Shown: one piece after another, positions 1-10,900 of the stretch | Layout: the number at the start of each line of letters is the position of its first letter | Position numbering within the stretch: the stretch's first letter is position 1 | DNA from: Vitellaria paradoxa | Taxonomy: Eukaryota > Streptophyta > Magnoliopsida > Ericales > Sapotaceae | DNA: 64,000 nt | Direction: 5' to 3' | NCBI GenBank assembly: GCA_019916065.1 | Contig: CM034240.1 | Span: forward strand, 36,569,389-36,633,388 | Translations under genes and position numbers: made by a program | The notes under the pieces: model-generated | Seen by the model: only the letters and a program-made list of their open reading frames with translations | Told to the model about the DNA's origin: nothing | Database searches by the model: none

Positions 1-1869
1 AAGGTTAGAGACATTGCCTTTGAGGAGGAATCGGTTTCGATTCCTACTATCCTTGATGATAATGTGCAGGCTTCTATACCTGTCATTGATCAAGAAGGAA
101 ATCAGGAATCTCAACAAGACAATGTTGAACAACCCCCCATCCAGAATGAGGTAATTATTTCAGAAGAACAAAATCAACAACCTCAAGAACTAAGGAGATC
201 CACGAGAGAAAGGAGAAGCGCTATTCCAGATGATTATGTAATATTTCTCCAAGAACGTGAGGAAGATATTGGAATGGTGGAAGATGATCCAATCAACTTT
301 CATCAGGCCATGCAGGGTTCTAACTCTCAACAGTGGATTGATGCCATGAATGAGGAGTATAAGTCTATGCAAGACAATAAAGTTTGGGATCTTGTCCCAT
401 TACCAGAAGGTGCGAAACCCATTGGTTGTAAATGGATATTTAAAACCAAAAGAGATTCGAATGGTAATGTGAAAAGATATAAGGCTCGTCTTGTAGCAAA
501 AGGCTTTACCCAGAAGGAGGGCATCGACTTCAAAGAGACTTTCTCTCCGGTTTCTACGAAAGACTCTTTCAGAACCATTATGGCGCTTGTTGCACATTTT
601 GATCTTGAGTTACATCAGATGGATGTCAAGACGGCGTTTCTTAATGGTGACATTAATGAAACGATCTATATGGTGCAACCAGAAAACTTTGTGTCGGGAG
701 ACTCAAAGAATATGGTTTGCCAATTAAAGAAATCCATCTATGGACTCAAACAAGCTTCCCGTCAGTGGTACTACAAATTTCACCAAGTAATTATCTCGTT
801 CGGCTTTGAGGTAAATGCTGTGGATGATTGTGTGTATCACAAGTTTAGTGGGAGTAAGTATATTTTACTGGTTTTATATGTTGATGACTTATTGCTTGCC
901 ACAAATGATATAGGCATGTTGCATGAAACCAAGAGATTTCTATCAAAGAATTTTGAGATGAAAGATCTTGGTGATGCATCTTTTGTATTAAGGATTCAGA
1001 TACATCGAGATCGCTCTCGGGGTATTCTTGGATTATCACAAAAGGCCTATATCGATAAGGTACTTAAAAGGTTTGGCATGCAAGATTGTAAATCAGGTGA
1101 CACCCCTGTCGGTAAGGGAGACAAATTTAGTCTCAATCAATGCCCTAAAAATGACCTTGAAGTTAAGGAGATGCATAAGATTCCCTACGCTTCAGTTGTT
1201 GGAAGTCTAATGCATGCTCAAGTTTGTACACGTCCAGACATAGCATTCATTGTTGGAATGTTAGGCAGATATTTAAACAATCCTGGGATGGATCATTGGA
1301 AAGCAGCCAAACGAGTTTTGAGTTACTTACAGAGAACAAAGGATTACATGCTCACTTATAAGAAATCGAATCAGTTGGAGATCATTGTGTTTTCTGATTC
1401 CGATTTTGCTGGATGCCAAGATAGTAGAAGATCCACATCAGATTACATCTACTTGCTGGCTGGAGGAGCTATATCCTGGAGAAGTGCCAAGCAGACACTC
1501 ATAGCTTCTTCCACTATGGCAGCAGAGTTCATAGCTTGTTATGAGGCATCTAATCATGGAATATGGCTGCGGAATTTTGTCACTGGGCTGCGAATTTCGG
1601 ATAGTGTTGAAAGACCATTAAAGTTATTATGTGACAATAAGTCAGCTGTGCTATATTCTAATAACAATAGGAGCTCTTCGAAGTCTAAACACATAGACAT
1701 TAAGTTCCTAGTTGTTAAGGAAAGAGTTCAGAATGGTCAAGTGTCTATAGAGCATATTGGCACAAACTCCATGATTGCGGATCCACTCACTAAAGGCTTA
1801 CTACCCAAGGTCTTTCATGAGCATGTAGCTCATATAGGTGTTGTATCATTTGATGATATGTTGGTTTAG
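1..1869 (+). CDS. pol: Ty1/copia pol polyprotein, C-terminal part (reverse transcriptase + RNase H)
   Basis: The reading frame is open from the first base of the window to TAG at 1867-1869, about 622 residues, so the true start is upstream. It begins with an acidic, Gln-rich linker. The copia RT_RVT_2 domain follows: motif WxLVPLPxGxKPIGCKWIFK near 407-440, KARLVAKGFTQ near 481-513, and the catalytic YVDD box near 880. The RNase H domain comes next (SDSDFAGCQDSRRSTSDY near 1393-1446, then ASSTMAAEF). The order RT then RNase H at the very C-terminus is typical of Ty1/copia. In the family this part copies the element RNA into cDNA in cytoplasmic particles. No frameshift or internal stop is seen. 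Protease and integrase are outside the window. Confidence 0.95.
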   Translation, partial: KVRDIAFEEESVSIPTILDDNVQASIPVIDQEGNQESQQDNVEQPPIQNEVIISEEQNQQPQELRRSTRERRSAIPDDYVIFLQEREEDIGMVEDDPINFHQAMQGSNSQQWIDAMNEEYKSMQDNKVWDLVPLPEGAKPIGCKWIFKTKRDSNGNVKRYKARLVAKGFTQKEGIDFKETFSPVSTKDSFRTIMALVAHFDLELHQMDVKTAFLNGDINETIYMVQPENFVSGDSKNMVCQLKKSIYGLKQASRQWYYKFHQVIISFGFEVNAVDDCVYHKFSGSKYILLVLYVDDLLLATNDIGMLHETKRFLSKNFEMKDLGDASFVLRIQIHRDRSRGILGLSQKAYIDKVLKRFGMQDCKSGDTPVGKGDKFSLNQCPKNDLEVKEMHKIPYASVVGSLMHAQVCTRPDIAFIVGMLGRYLNNPGMDHWKAAKRVLSYLQRTKDYMLTYKKSNQLEIIVFSDSDFAGCQDSRRSTSDYIYLLAGGAISWRSAKQTLIASSTMAAEFIACYEASNHGIWLRNFVTGLRISDSVERPLKLLCDNKSAVLYSNNNRSSSKSKHIDIKFLVVKERVQNGQVSIEHIGTNSMIADPLTKGLLPKVFHEHVAHIGVVSFDDMLV

Positions 1870-2265
1870 TGGGAGTTTGTATTTGGATACTTTTCAGTTG
1901 TAGACACATTTTATGGATTTATTTTCTGCAGAATAAAGTTTATGATTTCTTTGCACTCTGAATGTATTTATTATGATCTCACTAAAGAATAAGGTTGGAC
2001 CAGTTGGAAATAGGCATGTTTAGATCACATTACATGTAATTTCCATGCTACACATCCATACTTGATCTATGTCATTGATTATATTAATATATGTGACTAT
2101 TGATGGGTTTAGTTATGATACATATAACGAAAGCCGCTTTAATCCTATATTGATATAATTGATGGATCAGATTGTATAGAGATGGTTGATAATGATAGCA
2201 AATTTTGAGCTCTTAAGGTTAATTTTATAATGCACAAACTAACATATCTGGCCCAAGTGGGAGAT
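1870..2265 (+). other. Copia 3' untranslated region and polypurine tract
   Basis: Non-coding, AT-rich DNA between the pol stop and the LTR. It ends in a purine-rich stretch (AAGTGGGAGAT, about 2254-2264) directly before the LTR. This is the expected position of the plus-strand priming site. No ORF is seen. Confidence 0.75.
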
Positions 2266-2674
2266 TGTTGGAAAATAATCAATTGTGGGCCAAATATGTT
2301 ATTTGTGTGTTATAGGCTATCATAAAGGTTAAGCCCATTTAAAGTGGTCTGTTAAGGTTTTAAGATTTTGGGCTTTATAACATCTCAATTTTATATGGGC
2401 CTTTAATGTGTAGATACCTAAACCCATATTTCTATTTTATGATGGGCTGAATAGAAGTAGGGTTTCTACAGTTATTATAAATAGGTTACGGTCCCCAGGT
2501 TATACGTAAGAGTTTTCTAATCAATCTAAGATCCCATCGTCAGAGAGAATTAAGAAAAGAAACCTACGTATTGGCTTGGAAGATCAAGAACCACAAAATT
2601 ATATCAATGGATTCAGGTACGCTTCCGCATTAATTTATTTTCTTGATGATTCGATATGAATTAAATAATCAACA
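2266..2674 (+). repeat. Copia 3' LTR
   Basis: A 409-bp LTR beginning TGTTGG and ending TCAACA, with inverted ends TGTTG/CAACA. It follows a polypurine tract. A TATAAATA box lies at 2476-2483, so U3/R probably meet about 30 bp downstream. The partner LTR is outside the window, so LTR divergence (age) cannot be measured here. Confidence 0.88.
2476..2483 (+). promoter_or_regulatory. TATA box of the copia LTR promoter
   Basis: TATAAATA in the middle of the LTR, at the expected U3 position. In a 3' LTR it could drive outward transcription into the satellite array. Confidence 0.5.
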
Positions 2675-3531
2675 ATTTGCACGTGGTTCATTCCAACAAG
2701 TCTTAAATGGTCCTATCTCGTTGCTCATTAAGTTTTACTTGGATCTAACGGTGTATGCTCAGTTTGAGGAGTTGGCTTTTATGTGGCATGTTCGAAATTT
2801 AAATTTCAACTAGAACCTACTCCGGACCATTCCGAGCTCTCTATAGCTTGGATTTGCAAGTGGTTCATTCCAAGAAGTCCTAAATGGTCCTATCTCACTA
2901 CTCGTCAAGTTTCGTTTGGACCTGACGGCATATGCTCGGTTCGAGTAATTGGCTCCTAAGTGGCACGTTCTAAGTTTTAAGTTCCAATTAGAACTTACTC
3001 TGAGCCATTATGAGTGATTCGTAGCTCAAATTTGCGCGTGGTTCATTCCAGTAAGTCCTAAATTATCCTATCTCGCTGCTCATCAAGTTTTGTTTGTACT
3101 TGACGGTTTATGCTTGGTCTGAGTAGTTGGCTCTTACATGGCACATTTTAAGTTTCAAGTTTAAACTAGAAGCTACTCTAGGCCATTTCGAGTGATTCGT
3201 AGCTCAGATTCTCGTGCAGTTTGTTCTTACAAGTCCTAAATGGTCTTATCTCATTGTTCATCAAGTTTCATTTGGGTTTGACGACGTATGCTCAGTTTGA
3301 GCAGTTTTCACTCCTATGTGGTACGTTCTAAGTTTCAAGTTTCAACTAGAACCTACTCCTAGCCATTCCAAGAGATCCGTAGCTCGAATTTGCACGCGAT
3401 TCATTTCTGCACGTTTTAAATAGTCCTATCTTATTGTTCATCAAGTTTCATTCAAATTTGACAACGTATGCTCAGTTTAAGCAATTGGCTCCTAAATGGC
3501 ACGTTTTGAGTTTCAAGTTTAAAGTACTTCC
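2675..3531 (+). repeat. Tandem satellite array, about 178-bp monomer, 4 full and 1 partial copies
   Basis: Monomers begin with ATTTGC or a close variant at 2675, 2852, 3030, 3208 and 3388, giving periods of 177, 178, 178 and 180 bp. Shared landmarks in each copy are GTGGTTCATTCC, TCCTAAATGGTCCTATCTC, ATCAAGTTT, TATGCTC and the AAGTTTCAAGTTT/CTAGAACCTACTC block. The copies are visibly diverged. The last is truncated at about 3531, where similarity stops. The length is typical of nucleosome-sized plant satellites. The left edge coincides with the end of the copia LTR. Confidence 0.92.
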
Positions 3532-3959
3532 TATATTGGACAACTATTTTAAATTTTACTTTTACGAATGGAACATTGCATGTATAGACATCTATGCATA
3601 TATTATAAACTATAAACAGTAATGGAATTCCTAGAACTACAATATATGTATGCAATTGTAAATAATTAAAATTGTACCTCATGATGATTACCTATACGTT
3701 CTGGAGGTTGGCATGGCCTGGCGTCGTCATCAACATCCTACATTTAATAGTTCAAAATTTTAGTTATTTTCTCCATGTGAAAACAAAATAACAAGATAGT
3801 TTATAAATGTATAGTTACTACTCAATTTGTTACCTGAGTGGGATATCGTGAGTCATGGAACTCCGTCCACAGTTCATCCCGTATATGGTCTACATGCTGA
3901 ACCATCTCAGCACAAAACTTATCAGGACATTAGGTCGAACCTCCTCTCAAACCTCAACT
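3532..3959. other. AT-rich intergenic DNA, no gene seen
   Basis: No coding signature or recognisable repeat. Short chance ORFs only. Confidence 0.5.
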
Positions 3960-5100
3960 TGAACTAAGGCTTGAACCTTAGCCTAGACCTCAGCTCAAAT
4001 TGAGGCAAGCAGTTCAACATGAGCCTCGGCTTGGAGTTCAGCTCGGACCTTGTCTCGAACTTGGGCCCGAAGCTAATCGTATAAGTCCACTCAGAAGGTG
4101 TCCAGGATAATGGCGATAAGGGCCTCGATGTCTTTGTCCATGCGCCTCTAGGGGGTAACAGACGAAACAGATGCGATGGCCTGTCGGACCACAGACCTAC
4201 GTATGCCACTGCCAACACCGTGTGTGTAACTGTGCCCATCCCCGCCTATAACCTAGGCAAATATGGCATCGCGCTTCTCAGTCAACTCTCGCTTCTCGTT
4301 TGAAAGCTCAGTCAGGCGTGCCTGTACCTGCTCATTGATGGCCCACACATCGGGGTGGTGACAGTTGCGCATCCTCTCGAATATGTGTAGCCGATCAATT
4401 AGGATCCTTTTTACCTGCATCTGCACCAAAGGTAAATTAAAGTATGAACATAATATGCAACAATTATGCTTAGCGAAAAAATAAACAAAATTTGTAATGA
4501 ATTTAAATACAACTATACACCTTATGGAGAATAGCCTGGATATGCCTCTCCCCTGTCGTGTGCAGCGGGTCAAGGTTAGCCCAATTTACTGAGTTGTAGC
4601 CAACTCAGCTTGTGTTCGTAGGATTATAGCTAATTAAAAACATTTGTACGAAAAAACTCAAATTTAATAAATTCAAGACCTTTATTTAATTATACCCGAG
4701 CTGTGTCGCTAGACAAGTAAGACATAAGGTCTGGCCACTATTCCGAGACCACGCACAGTGGACAATGCTGAAAGTTGTCTGATGTACCCTCAAACGGCAT
4801 GGCACTTGTGGTCCTTTCATATCTTCCGACACTTGACCATATAGACAGGCCAGAACTCAAGTGGCAATCAACCATATTATCCTAATTAAGTATTTTACGA
4901 TATATTACTAAAAAGATTACATAAGAAATATTTGAACTGAAATATGTTAAATTTGCCTACTATAACCTCCTGCCAAATGCAGTCTAAGTTTTTGGTGGGA
5001 ATCGCCGCCTAATCCATAGTAAACAATGGCACAAAGCATCCATTATGAACTATCACACCCAACTTCTTCAACCTCGACTTAAGAATGAGGTATTGAACTT
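3960..5100 (-). pseudogene. Decayed En/Spm-type plant transposase (Transposase_24/Ptta-like relic)
   Basis: Reading the minus strand from high to low coordinates, three blocks in different frames match the order of plant Ptta/En/Spm proteins. A segment with AAIPTKNLDCIWQEV then FNI (about 5020-4950) resembles the 'VP..lKe.IW..i..KFdi' entry motif. A second block with WANLDPLHTTGERHIQAI (about 4590-4530) resembles the 'HttG.ks' block. An acidic-basic helix (HHPDVWAINEQVQARLTEL, about 4360-4300) resembles the conserved 'tHtrkdG.fVD..a..i...v..rl' tail. There are stops and frameshifts between blocks and no intact ORF. No terminal inverted repeats were found. The assignment is by motif memory only. 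Confidence 0.45.
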
Positions 5101-7062
5101 GCTTTGCTGCGACTGGTTTTTCACCCTTTCGTCGGCAGCCATTAGTACTCTGGGCAACGTCTTACTTCCATTTAGAACTATCACACACAAGATATTTTGT
5201 CGAGGTTTGCATGCTCATTTCGTAACAACATGCAACTCTTCAAGCACGTATACCATGTCTCGTACATGAAGTCTAAATCTTCTATCAACTTACATGCATA
5301 GTAGTAGGAGAACCTTGCAACCTTTGGCAGGACCTTTCTCAACAACTCATTAGCCTTAATACCCGATTTTGCAGCGGGCATCCAACCATGATCTCCTGTT
5401 CATTTCCATTACCTGATCCCCAAACACAACATTTTCATACAATTCTACCTTTTCCTCACATCGCCGCAATGAAACATAATCCTCCTTATGTTTTGTCCAA
5501 TTTTTATAAATCTTTAAGAACCTGTGCCTCAGTAGATGATCCCTTACAACATCCCACGTGAAAATGATATCAGTTAATACACTTTCTGCATCGGCAGTTG
5601 ATCGATTATTGATCTATCGTATGGGTACAAGCGATAAACTCTTCAATCCCTTGGACATATCATCTCGATAACCTGTTCAGCAAGTCAATCTAGTTATTAT
5701 CATCCTTTCAGATCGAAAGTCGTTGAGCGTACTAAATAGAACCACGAAGCGTGCTTCAGTACTTTAAGAGAAAACTCACTACATGTATGTTCTGTTGAAA
5801 ACACCTAGAAGCTTATTACTAAAGGGTGATTGGTCCTATCCCATTCGAGAATGCACGATTCAACTCACACTAACACCTTTAATGCCTTGTTCTATTGTCA
5901 GACGAAATTTCAGCAATATCTCTACATAATTCTCCAAATATATGAGACAAAGACGGTGATTCTCGCACTTATATATGTACCTAAAGAACAACAAGAGTAG
6001 CTACACAGAACCCTATACAACGCAGAACTAGCATGAACAACGTTGAGTATAAGATAGATCATTGCATTCCCAAACTATCCAAATTAGACAATTCAAGAAT
6101 CGTATACGTCGATTTGTGCACATTGCATGGCCATGTATGTCATTTAATTTCAAACTCTTGGTTCTATTAGGGGTACCATGTGCCTTCATAGTGAGGTTCT
6201 CTGCTTGTAGGGCTAGTCAGGATTCTCTGCCCACAAGTCTAAACGTGAAACTCCACCCACAAGGCTAAGCATTGTTTTTAGCTTGCAATTGTAAGCAGAC
6301 TTCTCTACCTATGCTAAATGGTAAAAAACTTCACCAAAGTGACACGGGCAGGATATTATGCTCGTGTTTATAGGCAAGAAACCTCCCAACCCACAACTGT
6401 GGAACCAACTTTCTAATTAGTATAAGCTAAGCTTATAAATAGCAGGTCACCCTAAACTTTCTTTCTCTAGAAAAAGCATGTATTAGTAAATTTTTTTCTC
6501 CAGAAAATTTTTATTTTATTTTTCAAATTAACATATTTGCGTGATTAGGATTTATATGTTAATGAAAGATATCTGAATCATAAAATAAGTTCTGACTGAG
6601 CCTGATGGATAATATAAAACTGAATTACTCAAATTTTATTGATTCTCTAAAAAAAACCAATCGAACTTGAATCTAGAACCAAATTATCCGAAACTGAGTT
6701 AATTGAAATTTTACTTATATATATAAATGTATATTTTTTATTATATTTTTTATAAATTTATTATTATATTATATAAAATCACATTAGTTATATATATATA
6801 CAATTTTTAATTTATTTCTAATATATTTTTGTATGAAATTATCATTATTACATATATTTATATTTATATTTAATTATTTATTTATTTTTTAGTTATTTCA
6901 GTCTCTTTTGTATAAGAATTAGAATCAAACTAAATTTAATTTGAATCTAAAAAGTAACTAAAATCAAATTAAAAACTGAATAGCCAAAACAAATTAACCA
7001 AAAAATAAAATTTTTGATTCGATTTTGGCTCCTGTTGAATTTTGCACACTCTCCCAAAAAAT
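5101..7062. other. Intergenic DNA, no gene assigned
   Basis: A short minus-strand open segment at 5181-5381 (66 codons) may be a further remnant of the transposon to the left, but I do not recognise it. 6480-7060 is very AT-rich, with simple TATA/ATTT stretches. Nothing else is supported. Confidence 0.4.
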
Positions 7063-7065
7063 TAA

Positions 7066-7191
7066 GAGCTCGTTTGGAATTGTATAAAACTTTATAAATT
7101 TTTAAAAAATTAAAAATTTTTTATTTATTACACAAATTATAAACTGTGACTTTTACAAATTTATACTAACATTTATAACTTCAAACAGCCC
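7066..7191. mobile_element. Short MITE, PIF/Harbinger-type (TAA target duplication)
   Basis: 126 bp. Ends GAGCTCGTTTGGAAT and, read from the right end, GGGCTGTTTGAAGTT are imperfect inverted repeats. TAA is duplicated at 7063-7065 and 7192-7194. The interior is AT-rich with no coding capacity. Confidence 0.6.
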
Positions 7192-7194
7192 TAA

Positions 7195-7952
7195 GTTCGG
7201 AGGGTGTTTGGAGCAATTATGTATTGGGTAAAAGGCTCCGGCTGACTATTAATGGTTGTTCATCTGGACCCGGGTGCGGATTCCGGGTCAGGAGCTCCAC
7301 CTTCGTTGCATGTACCTGCAAAGCTGCGGATTCGTTAGGCGTGTGATCCCAGACAAAACCAGAGGAGATAAGGAAAGGTCACATGCCTTATGCGCTAAGA
7401 GACCAAGAAAACGGTGTACTCGCCCAACATATCACAGTAATGTCCATTTCCGTCATCAACATAACCCTGCAAAGTATACGTGGCTCTCGGTGGAGCGAGT
7501 ACAAAATATTTCTGTACACCAGCGAATGTGTCTCACATAGATATTCGGACTAGAACACCACTCTCACTGTTCCAGTGTCGAGTGATATCATGTGCAGCGA
7601 GTGCAGTGCGCCCCATCAACACCTCTTCCCCCACATGCCTCACCCCCTCTCTCCAAACTTCGCTTTCAGATTACCGTCTCTCTCTCTCTCTCTCTCTCTC
7701 TCTGAACTTCTCTTTCAAACTGTACTTGCAGAAATTGCCATCTCTCTCTATCTACTCATTAAATAACCCCCAACTCTCACACACTTAAGCTCTCACTCTA
7801 TCAGAGCCAGAAAGTCTAGGGTTTCAATTCCATATTTCCATTACATCTAATTCAGCTCCAGTTCACACACACATATACATAAACACACATATATACATAA
7901 ATAATACTGATATATGTGTGTTTGTTTGAAATTTGAATGATTTGTTTGTGAA
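7195..7952 (+). promoter_or_regulatory. Promoter and 5' leader region of the bHLH79-like gene
   Basis: DNA directly upstream of the bHLH start codon. It contains an ACGTGG core at about 7479 (G-box/ABRE-like half) and a pure (TC)n run of about 26 bases at 7678-7703, as often seen in plant 5' UTRs, followed by an AC/AT-rich leader. I could not place a TATA box with confidence. The ACGTGG call is a motif match only. Confidence 0.4.
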
Positions 7953-10900
7953 ATGGATCCTCCGATTGTCAACGAAGCTTCCTTCTCGGCGGCCAACCCT
8001 TCGTCGTACAGCTTGGCTGAGATTTTGCCTTTTCCAATCAATGGAAGCGGCGGGGTGGGCGGTGGAGGTGCTCTGGGGTTGAGAATGAGTAACTTGAGCG
8101 GTTTCGGGGACGTGACCTCCAATCGTGACGTTTCTGTGGATGAATCTACGGTTACGGAGCAGAGCGGCAGCCGCGGTGGGAGCGGGAGGAAGCGAAGGAA
8201 CGCGAATTCGGAGGATGAGTCGTCAAAGCTCGTGTCTACCAGTAGTGGCAATGATTTGGTAATTCACTTTGCTCCTTGTATCACTTCTCTGCACGCCTTT
8301 GGTACATTTCCCAAAATTTCGTTTTTGCTTCATTAACGTTGCTCTTCTATTTTAAGGTAATTCGATTTCGTGAGTATTATTTATTTATTTTGTTTATCTT
8401 GGTCATTGATCTGTTTTTTTAGTAAATAAAACATCTGTTCTTTTATTGCGTTATTTTTGTTAAATTTTTATGAGTATCTTTTTTTGGTGATTGGTACTGT
8501 TGAGATTTGTCTTGTAAATTCAAGGTTCGTAGCTCACATATAAGTTAACATTAATTTGCTAATTTTGAGGGTGTTCTTCTATTATTTTCTATTATTTGCT
8601 AATATATGTTGTGCTTTCTTGGTTATGCTTCTTTGTAAATTTGATTGGCTTTCTTTTTATTTCATTTTTTTAGTTATATGCCATATTTGTTAGGAACAAA
8701 TATTATTCATAAACTTCTGCAAAAATGAACTTTTATGATTGTATTCTCGTTGGGATCAAATATTATTCAGGCTATTTTTGCTAAATTTAACTTTTAGATT
8801 TGTTTGTCTACTTGGTCTTTCTCAACTCATAGAAATTAAAATTTTCGTACAGGAATTTTTATTTTACTAGTAATTTTTTTTGTGTTCTTTTTAACTTTCC
8901 ATCTGGGAATACCTCGGTAATAACATACTCCCATAATTTATTTTTTCAAGAATTTGGTATTTTCACCTCTAAATTGGTTTTGGGAACATGGGAGTCATCT
9001 CTGAATTAGTTCTTTCTCTCTCTCTCTCTTTCGGTAGAACAATTCAAACGGTAAACGAATGAAAGTATCTGGATCAAGAGATGATAACGGTGGCACAAGA
9101 TCTGAAGCTGAAGCGAATTCAGGGCCAGGGAACAAGCCTGTTGAACAAACCACAAAAACTTCTGAGGCCCCCAAGCAAGATTATATTCATGTCAGAGCTA
9201 GAAGGGGTCAAGCTACTGATAGCCACAGTCTTGCGGAGAGAGTAAACTCTTCAAACCTCTTGGACTTGCAATTTGCATTTGATCAACTTATCCAGTGAAT
9301 TTGGAGATTTGTTATAGACTGAAATCTGTCATTTGTCAGGCTAGGAGAGAAAAGATCAGTGAGAAAATGAAGATTCTGCAAGACTTGGTCCCTGGATGTA
9401 ATAAGGTGGGGGATATGTTTTGTTGATTTTATGGTACTTTTGATAATGTGCAATTATCATCCATGTAACTTAACCACAAGATCCTCACCATTTTGACATG
9501 TTACTATTATATGTGGTTGAGATATTGAGTAAATCCTTAAAAGATCTAAACAGACCATAGAAAACCAGCTGTCGAAATTACCTTAGTTCCAAGTTTAATT
9601 GTGTCACGGCATTTATTTTCATCTGATCAGGTTATTGGGAAAGCACTTGTCCTTGATGAGATAATTAATTACATCCAATCGCTACAGTGTCAGGTTGAGG
9701 TAATTGGATTTAACCTAAATGTTAATTGACATAACCATGAAATACCATTGCCCCTGGTGTACCAGCTGACTCTGTGAATTTTTATTTTTTTGTAACTTTT
9801 CCATTACTTGGATACTATAGTTCTTGTCAATGAAGCTTGAAGCAGTCAATTCAAGGATGAACCCCACCATAGAGGGATTTCCACCTAAAGATGTAAGTCT
9901 AAGTGCACTTAGTAATTATACAGATGTTTCTCTTTAGCATTATAGCTTGATTTGGGTTGCACTTTAATTAAATGGGATTTTAAGGAAAGATATAATTTTT
10001 ATCTTCCATCCATGTGAAAAGTTAAATATATAATTTTTTTTTTCAATATCAAATGTGGGTATGTTCTTCTTCAAAAATTATGTTTAAAAAATAAAAAAGC
10101 ATGAAGAATCCATGTGTCTAATTTGTATAGCATTACCCTTGGTTATAAGGATTGGACGCATACCCTTAGCCTTGTTGTATCTGGTGGATGCATTTATACT
10201 AGGGCGATAGAAGGGTTCATGTGACAATGCCTTTATCTCTCTCTATCTCTCTGTGGGTGTCTGTGTGTGTAGTTTCCTTTTCACATATGCCTACCCAATT
10301 AACGGAGGGTAAAAGTTTCTCCTTCATGCTTTAAATAATTACTAGTTATTGCCCGTGCCTAAAGGTACATCATGTAAATAATTTAAATTAAATTTATTAA
10401 ATAAATATACATGAAAAAGTGTAAAAATAACTTTTAAAAATAAAAATACTAATCAAAAGAGATTAAGGTAGTAATACGGTGTTTAATTAAGATATAAAAT
10501 TTTATTATTTATTACAAATATTATCAAGTTTTTTAAAATATTAATTTAAAACCTTTTACATAAAAATTATTTAAAAAATTACAAAGAGAGTGAGAAAAAA
10601 AAAATAATCATAAATATTGAGCAAATCTAATAGTTGAAAATATCTCAAATTCAAAAATTTTAGTTCCTTGTTATACAAAGAGTGTAAAAGTGTATATATT
10701 TAAACTTTTAAGTTTTAGGCACATTAAAATTAAAATTTTAATATAAATGTTTAAATATTATAAAATTTTAAAAAATTAAAGTTTAAATATATTTTTTAAA
10801 TTTTATTATTTATTACAAATTATCAAAATTTTTTAAATATTAAAAAGACAACCAAAATATTATTTATGTTTTTATGTAATGTGATTGAAAAGATAACTAA

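Larger units (their letters stand above)
1..2674 (+). mobile_element. Ty1/copia LTR retrotransposon, 3' part (RT-RNase H end of pol, 3' UTR, 3' LTR)
   Basis: The window opens inside the pol ORF of a copia element. Order: reverse transcriptase/RNase H (1-1869), about 400 bp of untranslated DNA, a purine-rich tract just before 2266, then a 3' LTR (2266-2674) with TGTTG/CAACA inverted ends. The 5' LTR, gag, protease and integrase lie to the left of the window. The LTR ends exactly where the 178-bp satellite array begins, so the element inserted into that array. The visible ORF has no stops, which suggests a fairly recent insertion. Confidence 0.93.

Noticed and set aside
64..64. Start of the copia ORF at position 64
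   Set aside because: The codon there is GTG, and the frame is open from base 1; the real start is outside the window.
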